Shown: positions 43,635 to 53,302, counted from the first letter of the stretch. The stretch is DNA of 64,000 nucleotides from Rhizobium deserti (GCF_004358025.1 NZ_SMTL01000008.1:62001-126000); one strand, 5' to 3'. Notes: generated from the letters alone by a model not told the origin. Numbers and translations: made by a program.

Positions 43635-43868
43635 ATGGCATCTACGCCCAGACGTCCGGTCAATCCCATGGATGCGGCCGAAGCCTTGTTCAAGCCTGCC
43701 GCAAAGGAGGCAGCGCCGGCGGTTGAAAGGCCGGCGGTGCCCAACAGCCGCGAAACCGTATCTCTAAGGATCGATAGCGATGTCCTGTCCTTCTTTCAGG
43801 AGGACGGGCCTGGATGGCAGGACCGAATCAACGACGCTCTGCGTGCCGCCATGCTTGCCAAAGGCTGA
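43635..43868 (+). CDS. BrnA-like (ribbon-helix-helix) orphan antitoxin-type protein
   Basis: 77 residues from ATG 43635 (GGAGACAGG upstream). The C-terminal half, V-S-L-R-I-D-S-D-V-L-S-F-F then G-P-G-W-Q-D-R-I-N-D-A-L-R, is the BrnA antitoxin pattern (VxxRxDxDVLxWF...GxGYQTRIN). No BrnT toxin gene is adjacent, so it is an orphan, perhaps a free-standing DNA-binding regulator. It starts 37 bases after trcR on the same strand and may be co-transcribed with it. Confidence 0.78.
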   Translation: MASTPRRPVNPMDAAEALFKPAAKEAAPAVERPAVPNSRETVSLRIDSDVLSFFQEDGPGWQDRINDALRAAMLAKG

Positions 43869-43901
43869 TTGTTTTCAACCTCCTGCTCGCTTGCCACATC
43901 C

Positions 43902-45827
43902 TCAAGAAGACGAACCACGCGCCTCTTTCGCATAGCCATTGTGCTTGAGAACTATGGTGATAGTCTCCAGAACCGCAGCATCCTCAATCGTTGCCGGCAT
44001 TTTCCATGGCTGATCATCGGCAATCTTCTGCATCGTTCCACGCAGGATCTTCCCGGATCGCGTTTTCGGCAGCTTTGGCACCACTATGACGGTCTTGAAG
44101 GCGGCAACCGGGCCGATCTCGTTACGCACCAGTTCGGCAACCTCCCGCGAAATTCCCTTTTCATCACGGGAAACATTGTTCTTCAGAACGATAAAGCCGC
44201 AGGGAATTTGCCCCTTGATGCTGTCATTGACGCCGATCACCGCGCATTCCGCCACGTCCGGATGCCTGGCGCAAACCTCCTCCATTCCACCGGTCGATAA
44301 ACGATGGCCAGCGCAGTTGATGATGTCGTCCGTTCTCGCCATCACAAATACGTAGCCGTCTTCGTCGATCAGCCCGGCATCCGCGGTTTTGTAATAGCCC
44401 GGGAATTCTGACAGGCATGTTTCTCGGAAACGCTGATCGGCGTTCCAAAAGCTCGGCAGGCATCCGGGCGGCAGGGGCAGCTTGATGACCAGATTGCCGA
44501 GCATTCCCGGCGTAACGGGATGACCCATGTCGTCCAGTACCTCAAGGCGGTAACCCGGCATCGGCCGCGTCGGCGACCCGTGCTTGAAGGGCATCAAATC
44601 GAGGCCAAGCGGATTGGCCGCAATCGGCCATCCGGTCTCCGTCTGCCACCAGTGATCGATCACCGGAACCTTGAGCTGCTGCTCTGCCCACTTCAAGGTT
44701 TCGGGGTCGGCGCGTTCACCTGCCAGGAACAGGGCCCGCAGGCTGAGAAGATCATAGTTCTGGACCAGTTCGCCTTCAGGATCGTCGCGGCGGATTGCGC
44801 GAAAGGCGGTCGGCGCGGTGAACAGAACTTTGACGTCATGCTCGCCGGCGACCCGCCAGAATGTACCTGCATCCGGCGTGCCTACCGGCTTTCCTTCATA
44901 GATGACGCTCGTAATGCCTGCCAGCAAAGGCGCATAAACGATATAGGAATGGCCGACGACCCAGCCGATATCTGAGGCAGTCCAGAAAACCTCTCCAGGT
45001 TTGACTCCGAAGATATTTTCCATGCTCCAGTGCAGCGCCACCATGTGCCCGCCATTGTCGCGGATCACTCCCTTCGGCTGCCCTGTCGTTCCGGACGTAT
45101 AGAGGATGTAGAGCGGATCGGTTGCTGCCACCGGAACACATTCCACAGTCCTCCCGCGCGCACGCTCTATAGCTTCGGCAAAATCGAGGTCCCCACGCTC
45201 TGCGCGCAAGTCTACCCAAAGCTGTTCGCGCTGGAGAACCAAGCAGTGCCGTGGTTTGACATCTGCCAACTCGATGGCTTGGTCTAGCAGAGGTTTATAC
45301 GCCACCACCCGCCCCGGCTCTAGGCCGCAGCTGGCCGTGATAACCAACTTCGCCTCCGAATCATTCAATCGGGCTGCGAGTTCCTGAGCCGCAAATCCGC
45401 CGAAGACGACCGAGTGAACCGCGCCGATGCGTGCACAGGCCAGCATGGAAAAGACCGCTTCAGGCACCATGGGCATGTAGACGATGACACGATCGCCCTT
45501 TTGTATACCGAGGTCGATAAGAGTGCCGGCAATAGCCGAGACCTCGGACAGAACCTGATCATAGGTGAAAGTACGCTTCTCTCCCGACATGGCGCTGTCG
45601 TAGATAAAGGCCTGCCGGCTACCATGGCCGGCAGCGACATGCCGATCCAGGCAGTTGAAGCAGGTATTCGTCTCGCCTCCGATGAACCACCGGCCGTAAA
45701 CGCCCTGATCTTCATCGAAGACCCTGTCCGGTGGCTTGAACCAGTGAATTGCTTCAGCAGCGGCTTTCCAGAATGCCTGCGGGTCTCTCTGCCACTCGTC
45801 ATAAACCTCGAAATAGCGGCTTTGCAT
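43902..45827 (-). CDS. prpE: Propionyl-CoA synthetase
   Basis: AMP-forming short-chain acyl-CoA synthetase, propionate-type. 641 residues. YILYTSGTTGQPKGVIRDN (~240), VIDHWWQTETGWPIAANP (~390), TDDIINCAGHRLSTG and the C-terminal LPKTRSGKILRGTMQ (catalytic Lys) are present. The IHWFKPPDRVFD N-terminus and W-P-I-A-A-N-P favour PrpE over Acs. AGGGGAGG precedes the ATG. It is downstream of the yggS gene on the same strand with an 88-base gap containing a weak GCTCGGG/CCCGA hairpin. Confidence 0.93.
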   Translation of the reverse strand: MQSRYFEVYDEWQRDPQAFWKAAAEAIHWFKPPDRVFDEDQGVYGRWFIGGETNTCFNCLDRHVAAGHGSRQAFIYDSAMSGEKRTFTYDQVLSEVSAIAGTLIDLGIQKGDRVIVYMPMVPEAVFSMLACARIGAVHSVVFGGFAAQELAARLNDSEAKLVITASCGLEPGRVVAYKPLLDQAIELADVKPRHCLVLQREQLWVDLRAERGDLDFAEAIERARGRTVECVPVAATDPLYILYTSGTTGQPKGVIRDNGGHMVALHWSMENIFGVKPGEVFWTASDIGWVVGHSYIVYAPLLAGITSVIYEGKPVGTPDAGTFWRVAGEHDVKVLFTAPTAFRAIRRDDPEGELVQNYDLLSLRALFLAGERADPETLKWAEQQLKVPVIDHWWQTETGWPIAANPLGLDLMPFKHGSPTRPMPGYRLEVLDDMGHPVTPGMLGNLVIKLPLPPGCLPSFWNADQRFRETCLSEFPGYYKTADAGLIDEDGYVFVMARTDDIINCAGHRLSTGGMEEVCARHPDVAECAVIGVNDSIKGQIPCGFIVLKNNVSRDEKGISREVAELVRNEIGPVAAFKTVIVVPKLPKTRSGKILRGTMQKIADDQPWKMPATIEDAAVLETITIVLKHNGYAKEARGSSS

Positions 45828-45915
45828 CTGAACCTCCCCTTCTGGATTGCGCTGCCAGAACGGAACAATTTAGAAGGCGCAGGAGGCTCGGGAAAGCCCG
45901 ACCAAAGCTTTAGTT

Positions 45916-46575
45916 CTAACGCACGCCGAAGATCGCTGAGCCCACACGGACACTGGTTGCACCGAACTCGACAGCGGTTTCGAAATCTCCCGACATCCCC
46001 ATGGATAACCTTTGCAAGCCGCATTGATCAGCGAGCTTGGCAAGCAAGGCGAAGTGAGGCCCAGGATTTTCGTCTGCCGGCGGAATGCACATCAGGCCCT
46101 CGATCAAAAGCCCGAGATCCCTGCGGCAGAGTTCAACGAAGGCAGCCGTCTCTTGAGGATCGATGCCGGCCTTTTGAGGCTCCATCCCAGTGTTGACCTG
46201 GACATAAAGCCTTATTGGTTTACCCTGCTTTTTTATCTCTTCGGCCAGGGCTCGGGCTATCTTCTCCCGATCCACCGTTTCGATCACGTCGAACAAGGCG
46301 ACCGCGTCTGCCGCTTTGTTGGACTGCAGCGGGCCAATCAGGTGAAGCTCGATATCCGTTGTTTCCGCTTTCAGCTCTGGCCATTTGCCCTGGCTCTCCT
46401 GCACTCTGTTTTCGCCAAACACGCGTTGGCCGGCCAGGATCACTGGGCGGATCTGCTCGGCGTGGAACGTCTTGGACACGGCAACCAGCGTCACGGACCC
46501 CGCCGGTCGCTTGGCCTGCCGCTCGACCGTCTCGATCCTTGACCTGACGTCCTTCAGTCGTTCCTCGACGCTCAT
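45916..46575 (-). CDS. YggS-family pyridoxal-phosphate homeostasis protein
   Basis: 219-residue alanine-racemase-fold PLP-binding protein that buffers PLP and affects amino acid/keto acid balance. PLP lysine in LVAVSKTFHAEQI at ~29-41, FGENRVQESQGKWPEL, ELHLIGPLQSNKA, and L-S-M-G-M-S-G-D-F-E-T-A with R-V-G-S-A-I-F-G near the end are diagnostic. No enzymatic activity is known for the family. Confidence 0.95.
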   Translation of the reverse strand: MSVEERLKDVRSRIETVERQAKRPAGSVTLVAVSKTFHAEQIRPVILAGQRVFGENRVQESQGKWPELKAETTDIELHLIGPLQSNKAADAVALFDVIETVDREKIARALAEEIKKQGKPIRLYVQVNTGMEPQKAGIDPQETAAFVELCRRDLGLLIEGLMCIPPADENPGPHFALLAKLADQCGLQRLSMGMSGDFETAVEFGATSVRVGSAIFGVR

Positions 46576-46753
46576 CTACCGCCCTTTCTGTTTCTTGTGA
46601 TAAGAGCGCTTAATCCCCATATGACGCCTTGCCAAGGGCGCTCTGGCGAAAGTTTACGGACGTCCCGAAGCCCCTAAAAACTTGACGCTTGCGGCCTTTC
46701 ATGGTGAAGGTCAGCCCGACTCCTGATCCAGATTTTCCCGGAATATCATCGAA

Positions 46754-49384
46754 ATGGCGACTGAACGTTATAATCCGCGCGATGCCGAGCCTCGTTGGCA
46801 GCAAAAATGGAACGAGGCCAAGGTTTTCGAAACCGACAACAGCGATCCGCGCGAGAAATATTACGTCCTTGAGATGTTCCCTTACCCATCGGGTCGTATC
46901 CACATGGGCCATGTGCGCAATTACGCCATGGGTGACGTGGTGGCGCGCTATAAGCGTGCTCGTGGCTTCAACGTTCTGCACCCGATGGGCTGGGATGCTT
47001 TCGGTATGCCGGCCGAGAATGCCGCTCGCGATAACAAGGTCCACCCCAAGACCTGGACCTACCAGAACATCGAATCGATGAAGAAGCAGCTGAAGGCCAT
47101 GGGCCTGTCGCTGGATTGGTCGCGGGAATTTGCGACCTGCGATGTGGAATATTACCAGCAGCAGCAGCACCTCTTCCTCGACATGATGGAAAAGGGCCTG
47201 GTCTACCGCAAGCAGTCCAAGGTCAACTGGGATCCGGTCGATCAGACCGTTCTCGCCAATGAACAGGTCATCGACGGTCGTGGCTGGCGCTCCGGCGCGC
47301 TGGTGGAGCAGCGCGAGCTGGTACAGTGGTTCTTCAAGATCACTGATTTCAGCCAGGATCTGCTGGATGAGCTCGACAATCTGGATCAGTGGCCGGAAAA
47401 AGTCCGGTTGATGCAGAAGAACTGGATCGGCCGGTCGGAAGGCATGGTGATCCGCTGGGAGATCAATGGATCGACGGCGCCTGCCGGCGAGACGGAGATC
47501 TCCGTCTATACGACGCGGCCCGACACGCTGTTTGGCGCATCCTTCCTGGCCATTGCTGCTGATCACCCGGTGGCCAAGGCTGCTGCCGCTCAGAATCCGG
47601 CTATCGAAGCCTTCGCGGAAGAGTGCCGCCGGCAGGGAACATCGCTTGCCGCCTTGGAAACTGCCGAGAAGAAGGGGATCGACACGGGCATCCGCGTCAG
47701 GCATCCGCTCGACTCTTCTTGGGAGCTGCCGGTCTATGTCGCGAATTTCGTGCTGATGGAATATGGCACGGGCGCAATTTTCGGCTGCCCGTCCGGCGAC
47801 CAGCGCGATCTTGATTTCGCGCGCAAGTATTCTCTGCCGGTCGTCCCCGTCGTGATGCCAAAGGACGGCGACGCGGCAAGTTTTACCGTGGGCGACACAG
47901 CTTATGTCGACGACGGCGTGATGATCAATTCCCGCTTCCTGGACGGCAAGACGACCGACGAGGCCTTCCAGATCGTTGCGGATATGCTGGCGGCACAGAC
48001 GCTGAACGGCGCTCCCCAAGGCGAGCGCAAGGTGAATTTCCGGCTGCGCGATTGGGGTATTTCCCGCCAGCGCTATTGGGGTTGCCCGATCCCCGTCATC
48101 CATTGCGACGACTGCGGCGTGGTTCCGGTGCCTAAGAAGTCTCTGCCGGTACAGCTGCCGGATGACGTCACCTTCGACCAGCCCGGCAATCCGCTCGACC
48201 GTCATCCGACCTGGCGTCACGTCGCCTGCCCGCAATGCGGCAAGGACGCCCGTCGGGAAACTGACACCATGGACACGTTTGTCGATTCGAGCTGGTATTT
48301 CACCCGCTTTACGGCGCCTTGGGAAGCCGCGCCGACCGATCATGCCGTTGCGAGCCGGTGGCTACCTGTCGACCAGTACATCGGTGGCATTGAGCATGCG
48401 ATCCTGCACCTGCTCTATTCCCGCTTCTTTACCCGCGCGATGCGCGAAACCGGCCATGTGGATGTCAAGGAACCCTTCAAAGGGCTCTTCACGCAAGGAA
48501 TGGTGGTGCACGAGACCTATAAGCTCGGCACCGGCCAGAACGGCGAGTGGGTCGCACCCGCAGATATCAGCATCGAGGAAATCGACGGAAAGCGGCGCGC
48601 CACCCTGTTGAGGAGCGGCGAAGAGGTGACGATTGGTTCGATCGAAAAGATGTCGAAGTCCAAGAAGAACGTCGTCGATCCGGATGATATCATCGCCTCC
48701 TATGGCGCCGATACAGCCCGCTTCTTCGTTCTGTCGGATTCTCCGCCGGACCGTGATGTGATTTGGTCGGAAGCTGGTGTGGAAGGCGCGCACCGGTTTA
48801 CGCAACGGCTGTGGCGCCTGATCTCCGAGGCGTCTGAGACGCTGAAGGGCGTCGCACCGGCGCCTGCCCATCAGGGGGAGGGTCTGCCTGTGTCACAGGT
48901 CGCTCACAAGACTCTCCAGGCGGTCCAAGCCGATCTGGACAAGCTGTCCTTCAACAAGGCCGTGGCGCGCATCTACGAGCTGGTCAACGCCCTGGCCGGG
49001 CCACTGACGGATGTCGCTGCCGGCAAGGGCGATGCTGCTTACCATGCCGCAGTTCGCGATGCCGCAGAAATCCTGATCCAGATCGTAGCGCCTATGGCGC
49101 CGCATCTGGCGGAAGAATGCTGGGCCGCTCTCGGCAATGATGAAATCGTTTCGCGCACCGCTTGGCCGCGCTACGAGGACGCTCTGGTCGTTGAAAACGA
49201 GGTGACGCTGCCCGTTCAGATCAACGGCAAGAAAAGAGCCGAATTGACAATCGCTCGCAGCGCAGATCAAACTGCCGTCGAAGCCGCCGTTCTGGCTTTG
49301 GACGCGGTGCAGGCGGCTCTAAATGGCCAGGTGCCGAAGAAGATCATCGTTGTCCCACAGAGGATCGTCAACATTGTCGCTTGA
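46754..49384 (+). CDS. leuS: Leucyl-tRNA synthetase
   Basis: Charges tRNA-Leu. 876 residues. Class I signatures: PYPSGRIHMGHVRNY (~39-53, HIGH) and KMSKSKKNVVDPD (~632-644, KMSKS). An editing (CP1) domain lies at ~225-415 with T-T-R-P-D-T and GTGAIFGCPSGDQRD (catalytic Asp). Anticodon-binding helices lie in the C-terminal third. Its end overlaps the lptE start, so leuS-lptE-holA form an operon. Confidence 0.98.
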   Translation: MATERYNPRDAEPRWQQKWNEAKVFETDNSDPREKYYVLEMFPYPSGRIHMGHVRNYAMGDVVARYKRARGFNVLHPMGWDAFGMPAENAARDNKVHPKTWTYQNIESMKKQLKAMGLSLDWSREFATCDVEYYQQQQHLFLDMMEKGLVYRKQSKVNWDPVDQTVLANEQVIDGRGWRSGALVEQRELVQWFFKITDFSQDLLDELDNLDQWPEKVRLMQKNWIGRSEGMVIRWEINGSTAPAGETEISVYTTRPDTLFGASFLAIAADHPVAKAAAAQNPAIEAFAEECRRQGTSLAALETAEKKGIDTGIRVRHPLDSSWELPVYVANFVLMEYGTGAIFGCPSGDQRDLDFARKYSLPVVPVVMPKDGDAASFTVGDTAYVDDGVMINSRFLDGKTTDEAFQIVADMLAAQTLNGAPQGERKVNFRLRDWGISRQRYWGCPIPVIHCDDCGVVPVPKKSLPVQLPDDVTFDQPGNPLDRHPTWRHVACPQCGKDARRETDTMDTFVDSSWYFTRFTAPWEAAPTDHAVASRWLPVDQYIGGIEHAILHLLYSRFFTRAMRETGHVDVKEPFKGLFTQGMVVHETYKLGTGQNGEWVAPADISIEEIDGKRRATLLRSGEEVTIGSIEKMSKSKKNVVDPDDIIASYGADTARFFVLSDSPPDRDVIWSEAGVEGAHRFTQRLWRLISEASETLKGVAPAPAHQGEGLPVSQVAHKTLQAVQADLDKLSFNKAVARIYELVNALAGPLTDVAAGKGDAAYHAAVRDAAEILIQIVAPMAPHLAEECWAALGNDEIVSRTAWPRYEDALVVENEVTLPVQINGKKRAELTIARSADQTAVEAAVLALDAVQAALNGQVPKKIIVVPQRIVNIVA

Positions 49385-49937
49385 CCGCTCACTCCGCCTC
49401 ATCGCCATGGCTGCAGGCGTCATAACACTGACGCTGCTTTCCGCATGCCAGGTCCGCCCGCTTTATTCCGAGAGCGGCGGCGTCGGGCAGCGCTTGTCAT
49501 CGGTCGAGTTCTCCGATCCGCGTAACCGGATCGAGCAGGTGGTTCGCAACCACCTGGTTTTTCTCGCCTCCGGAGGAGCGGGCGAAAACCCACGTCCTGA
49601 ATATGAGGTCAAGCTTTCGGCGAAAAGCACCGCGTCGAGCATTCTCGACATCACCTCTGACGACGATACGGTTACGGTGACCAACACGCCGATAGCCGGC
49701 CGCGTCGAAGTACAGGTCACCTATACGCTTTCCCGCGTCAGGGACGGACAGGTGCTGAAATCCGCAACGCGGGAAGTGGTCTCTCAGATCGACGTCTCAG
49801 GCCAGACATTCGCAAAGCTGCGCGCGATCCGTGACGCGGAGAACCGTGCATCGCGAGAAGCGGCCGAATTCATTCGTGCGGAGATTGCCATTGCGTTGTC
49901 TCGCGAGCCGCAGCCCCAGACCGTATGGCAGAAATAA
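49374..49937 (+). CDS. lptE: LPS-assembly lipoprotein LptE
   Basis: Outer-membrane lipoprotein partner of LptD in LPS insertion. The TTG at 49374 (AGAGGA eight bases upstream) gives a 187-residue product with a basic n-region, hydrophobic stretch (LIAMAAGVITLTLL) and lipobox L-L-S-A-C-Q at ~23-28. V-R-P-L-Y-S follows, common in rhizobial LptE. The start lies inside the last codons of leuS (11-base overlap) and the end overlaps holA by 13 bases. The leuS-lptE-holA order is widely conserved. Confidence 0.92.
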   Translation: MSLDRSLRLIAMAAGVITLTLLSACQVRPLYSESGGVGQRLSSVEFSDPRNRIEQVVRNHLVFLASGGAGENPRPEYEVKLSAKSTASSILDITSDDDTVTVTNTPIAGRVEVQVTYTLSRVRDGQVLKSATREVVSQIDVSGQTFAKLRAIRDAENRASREAAEFIRAEIAIALSREPQPQTVWQK

Positions 49938-50965
49938 AGTCTCACGAATTCGATCGCTTTGTCGAAAAGGCGGTCGACGCCTACAAGGTCTTTGTCATCT
50001 ACGGCCCGGATCGCGGTTTGGTGTCGGAACGCGCTACGCTTCTTGCCGCAAAGACGGGCGCTTCATCTGATGACCCTTTTGCCATGCTGAAGCTCGATGT
50101 CTCTGATCTTCAGGGGGATCCAGGCCGACTATTGGATGAGGTCAATTCACTTGGTCTGTTTGGCGATGCCAAGCTCATCTGGCTGCGAGGGGCAGCCAAT
50201 GAGAAGCCTCTGATCGATGCACTCCAAATTCTGGCCGACGGGCGTCCGCCTGCCAATATTCTTATTGTTGAAGCCGGCGACCTAAAAAAAGGGGCCGGTC
50301 TGCGAAAAATTGCTGAGCCGGCTAAAACAATTGCTATCGTGCCATGTTACGCAGATGACGCCCGCGCTATCCAAGGCCTGATCGATGTCGAACTCGCTGC
50401 CGACAACCTCCGCATCAACAGCGCAGCAAGGTCAAGGCTTGTCGAGCTGTTGGGTGGAGATAGGGTTGCTTCCCGCAATGAAATCCGAAAACTGGCACTC
50501 TACTGTCGTGGTGCCAATACAATTGAGGAGCATCACGTCGATGAAATCATCGGCGATGCGAGCAGTATCTCAACTGATGAAGCTGTTGATGCCGTGCTTG
50601 TCGGTGATATTGCCAGTCTGCAGCGTTCGGTCCAGAAGATCGTCGCGTCAAAGACACCCATCTTTCTTGTACTGCAGTCATGCCTCAAACAGCTCCAGAT
50701 GCTGGACATGATGAAATGCGAAATGGAGGAAAAGAAGCTTCAGCCGGGTCAGGTGATGATGACGCTCGGGCGACATATCCACTTCAAACGCAAGCCGCTG
50801 ATAGAAAAAGCGCTTCGGAACTGGAGCCTGCCAGCTTTGGCTCGCGAAGCAGAGCGTCTTCAAGCGGCCGTTCTCGCATCTCGACAGCGGCAAAGTCTCG
50901 AACCTGACATCGCCTTCCACGCGCTAATGGCAGTAGCTGTCCAGTCTCGCAGGCAGCAGGCTTAG
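49925..50965 (+). CDS. holA: DNA polymerase III delta subunit
   Basis: Clamp-loader subunit that opens the beta sliding clamp. 346 residues: N-terminal AAA+-like domain with VFVIYGPDRGLVSERA (~19-34, no functional Walker A), domain II and a C-terminal collar of helices (FLVLQSCLKQLQMLDMM, HFKRKPLIEKALRNWS). Overlaps lptE by 13 bases. It converges on parB with 11 bases between stops. Confidence 0.94.
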   Translation: MAEIKSHEFDRFVEKAVDAYKVFVIYGPDRGLVSERATLLAAKTGASSDDPFAMLKLDVSDLQGDPGRLLDEVNSLGLFGDAKLIWLRGAANEKPLIDALQILADGRPPANILIVEAGDLKKGAGLRKIAEPAKTIAIVPCYADDARAIQGLIDVELAADNLRINSAARSRLVELLGGDRVASRNEIRKLALYCRGANTIEEHHVDEIIGDASSISTDEAVDAVLVGDIASLQRSVQKIVASKTPIFLVLQSCLKQLQMLDMMKCEMEEKKLQPGQVMMTLGRHIHFKRKPLIEKALRNWSLPALAREAERLQAAVLASRQRQSLEPDIAFHALMAVAVQSRRQQA

Positions 50966-50976
50966 CCGCCGCGAGC

Positions 50977-51855
50977 CTACTTTCGCTCAAGTAGCCGGCA
51001 GATTTCTTCAAGTTGGTCCAAGCTGCGATAGTTGATCCTTATCTGGCCTGTCCCACCCTTGTGATTGATCTTCACATCCAGTCCCAGCGTATCGGAAAGC
51101 GTTCGCTCCAGCGCCAATGTGTCGGAATCCTTTTCAACGCTTTTGAGTCCCGCTGCCGGCTCGGACTGTGCTTTAACATCATTTTGGGCTAAACGCTCGG
51201 CGTCACGAACAGACATGCCTTTAGCCACGATAGTGCGGGCGAGCGCGGCTGGATCCGAAGTTGTCACAAGAGCGCGAGCATGCCCTGCAGAGAGGTCGCC
51301 GGCTGATAGCATATCACGAACGGGATCAGGCAATTTCAGAAGACGTAGGCTATTGGCAACGTGGCTTCGGCTCTTGCCGATAATCTCGCCCAAGTCGTTC
51401 TGCGTATATCCATGCTCAGCGATGAGCTGTTCGTAACCAAGCGCTTCTTCGAGCGGGTTGAGATCCGAGCGCTGGACATTCTCAACAATGGCGATCTCAA
51501 GCGCAGTCCGGTCGTCAACATCACGGACGATGACAGGGATCTCAACCAAGCCGCCCAACTGCGCGGCACGCCAACGTCGCTCGCCGGCGATGATCTCGTA
51601 GCGACTGTCACGCGGCCGCACGACGACCGGCTGAACAATGCCATGCTGCCGGATAGAATTTGCGAGATCCTGAAGCTCGCCTTCGTTAAAGCTCCGTCGC
51701 GGATTACGCGGATTGCGCGAAACCAATTCGATAGGCACCAGCCGATCGGCATCCACCTTCTTCGGCGCAGCATCAGCAGCAAAGGGCTGATCCATTTCGC
51801 CTATGAGAGCAGCAAGACCGCGGCCCAGACGCCGCTTTGAAGGATCATCATTCAT
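50977..51855 (-). CDS. parB: Chromosome-partitioning protein ParB
   Basis: CTP-dependent clamp that loads at parS and organises the origin region for segregation. 292 residues. The N-terminus is basic with L-G-R-G-L-A-A-L-I-G. The ParB/Srx CTPase domain (~38-130) has Q-P-V-V-V-R-P, G-E-R-R-W-R-A-A and VENVQRSDLNPLEEA. The HTH parS-binding region follows (LGEIIGKSRSHVANSLRLL, ~150-168), then a C-terminal dimerisation segment. Three near-perfect parS sites lie within 11 kb. Confidence 0.97.
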   Translation of the reverse strand: MNDDPSKRRLGRGLAALIGEMDQPFAADAAPKKVDADRLVPIELVSRNPRNPRRSFNEGELQDLANSIRQHGIVQPVVVRPRDSRYEIIAGERRWRAAQLGGLVEIPVIVRDVDDRTALEIAIVENVQRSDLNPLEEALGYEQLIAEHGYTQNDLGEIIGKSRSHVANSLRLLKLPDPVRDMLSAGDLSAGHARALVTTSDPAALARTIVAKGMSVRDAERLAQNDVKAQSEPAAGLKSVEKDSDTLALERTLSDTLGLDVKINHKGGTGQIRINYRSLDQLEEICRLLERK

Positions 51856-51882
51856 TGTCGACCTATGGATTATTGAAGCAGA

Positions 51883-52674
51883 TCAAGCTGCTTTTCGGCG
51901 GCGCTCGCGCTGTATTACCTCGGATGCGAGTTGAAGATATGCCTGGCTACCAGCGCATTTCAGATCGTAAAGGATAGCCGGCTTTCCATGTGACGGAGCC
52001 TCGGAAACCCGAACGTTGCGGGGGATGAGTGTATGGTAGACCTTGTCGCCAAGGTAGCTGCGCACATCCGTGACCACCTGCTGCGCAAGGTTGTTTCGGG
52101 CATCGAACATGGTAAGAACGACACCCTGAATATCGAGTGTGGGATTAACCGTTCGCCGCACCTGATCGACTGTCTCCAGAAGCTGACCCAGACCTTCAAG
52201 CGCAAAGAACTCGCATTGGAGTGGCACCAGCACAGAATGCGCCGCTGCCATCGCGTTCATCGTTAGCAAATTGAATGACGGAGGGCAGTCGACGAGTATA
52301 TAGGAGTAGCTGGCAGCAGCGTCGGAGCCAAGCGCACGTCGTAGCTTAAAGGCGCGGTCGCTCGACTGAGAGATCTCCATCTCGAAGCCAAGCAGATCCA
52401 TAGTTGAGGGAACGATGAACAGGTTGGGGACAGCGGTTTCCATAGCCGTTTCTTGTACATCATTATAGCCCATCAACAGGTCGTAAGACGACAGTTTACG
52501 GTCTTTCCGATCGATACCGAGGCCGGTGCTAGCGTTACCTTGGGGGTCAAGATCGACAATAAGAACCCGCTCACCGATAGCGGCAAGTGCGGTCGCAAGG
52601 TTGATGGCAGTGGTCGTTTTCCCAACACCGCCCTTCTGGTTTGCAATGGTGATGATCCGGTTTCTATCAAACAT
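51883..52674 (-). CDS. parA: Chromosome-partitioning ATPase ParA
   Basis: Walker-type ATPase (Soj class) driving segregation of ParB-parS complexes. 263 residues starting near the deviant Walker A motif N-Q-K-G-G-V-G-K-T-T-T (~12-22). V-D-L-D-P-Q-G-N-A-S-T-G-L-G and V-D-C-P-P-S follow. No N-terminal HTH, so it is chromosomal type, not a plasmid RepA/ParA. It is 27 bases upstream of parB in the same operon and 7 bases after rsmG. Confidence 0.97.
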   Translation of the reverse strand: MFDRNRIITIANQKGGVGKTTTAINLATALAAIGERVLIVDLDPQGNASTGLGIDRKDRKLSSYDLLMGYNDVQETAMETAVPNLFIVPSTMDLLGFEMEISQSSDRAFKLRRALGSDAAASYSYILVDCPPSFNLLTMNAMAAAHSVLVPLQCEFFALEGLGQLLETVDQVRRTVNPTLDIQGVVLTMFDARNNLAQQVVTDVRSYLGDKVYHTLIPRNVRVSEAPSHGKPAILYDLKCAGSQAYLQLASEVIQRERRRKAA

Positions 52675-52681
52675 ACGGCAC

Positions 52682-53302
52682 CTAACCTGGGTTCTTGTGC
52701 CTTAGGCCACTAATCTCAAGAACAACTGAGTTCGCTTCGACGGCACTAGCATGTTCTACCAGATCGAAATCCCACCGACTATGAGCTTTCTCGATCTCGG
52801 CAACGTAATCCCTACCTTTGTGAAAAAAGGCGCGTGTTTCGGAGCCTATCAACCAAGGCGAGGAAAGCGAGAGTAGCTGATCCAGATCCGCTAAGGCTCT
52901 GGCTGAAATGGCGTCGCAAACCGGCAGTGAAGAATATGCGTTCTCGATACGAAGAGGATAAACCGACCCACGCGCGCCGGTTTCCGCCAATGCCACCCGG
53001 AGGAAGGCGGCCTTTTTCTGGTTGCTCTCCACGAGATGCACCCAACCGTCCTGAAGTTCAGCCAGAAAAATCGCTGTGATTACACCTGGGAAACCGCCCC
53101 CGGATCCCAGGTCGAGCCAGTTTTGCGGCTGAGGCGAAAGCTGAAAAATTTGAGCACTATCGGCGATGTGTCGACGCCAGATCTCCCCAATAGTCGAGGG
53201 AGCAACAAGGTTTATCGTGCCAGCCCATTTCATAAATAGCTTAGAAAAATTCTCCAACCGGTCCTGCGTTTCACGTGAAACACTCTTGCCGTTTAATTGC
53301 AT
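52682..53302 (-). CDS. rsmG: 16S rRNA m7G527 methyltransferase
   Basis: GidB; methylates G527 (N7) of 16S rRNA; loss gives low-level streptomycin resistance in many bacteria. 206 residues; SAM-binding D-L-G-S-G-G-G-F-P-G-V (~67-77) and R-A-L-A-D-L-D-Q-L-L. Its first codons contain a parS site that reads V-S-R-E-T (residues 8-12). The ATG overlaps the mnmG stop by one base (TGATG), so the mnmG-rsmG-parA-parB order is tightly linked. Confidence 0.96.
   Translation of the reverse strand: MQLNGKSVSRETQDRLENFSKLFMKWAGTINLVAPSTIGEIWRRHIADSAQIFQLSPQPQNWLDLGSGGGFPGVITAIFLAELQDGWVHLVESNQKKAAFLRVALAETGARGSVYPLRIENAYSSLPVCDAISARALADLDQLLSLSSPWLIGSETRAFFHKGRDYVAEIEKAHSRWDFDLVEHASAVEANSVVLEISGLRHKNPG
53267..53282. 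other. parS centromere site in rsmG
   Basis: CGTTTCACGTGAAACA matches the consensus TGTTTCACGTGAAACA at 15 of 16 positions (first base differs); the 14-bp core is a perfect palindrome. It lies in rsmG codons 8-13, ~6.5 kb from the putative oriC. Confidence 0.93.

Noticed and set aside
46610..48343. 577-codon open frame antisense to leuS
   Set aside because: leuS is intact with all class I motifs; the antisense frame has no family features and arises from codon bias in GC-rich DNA.
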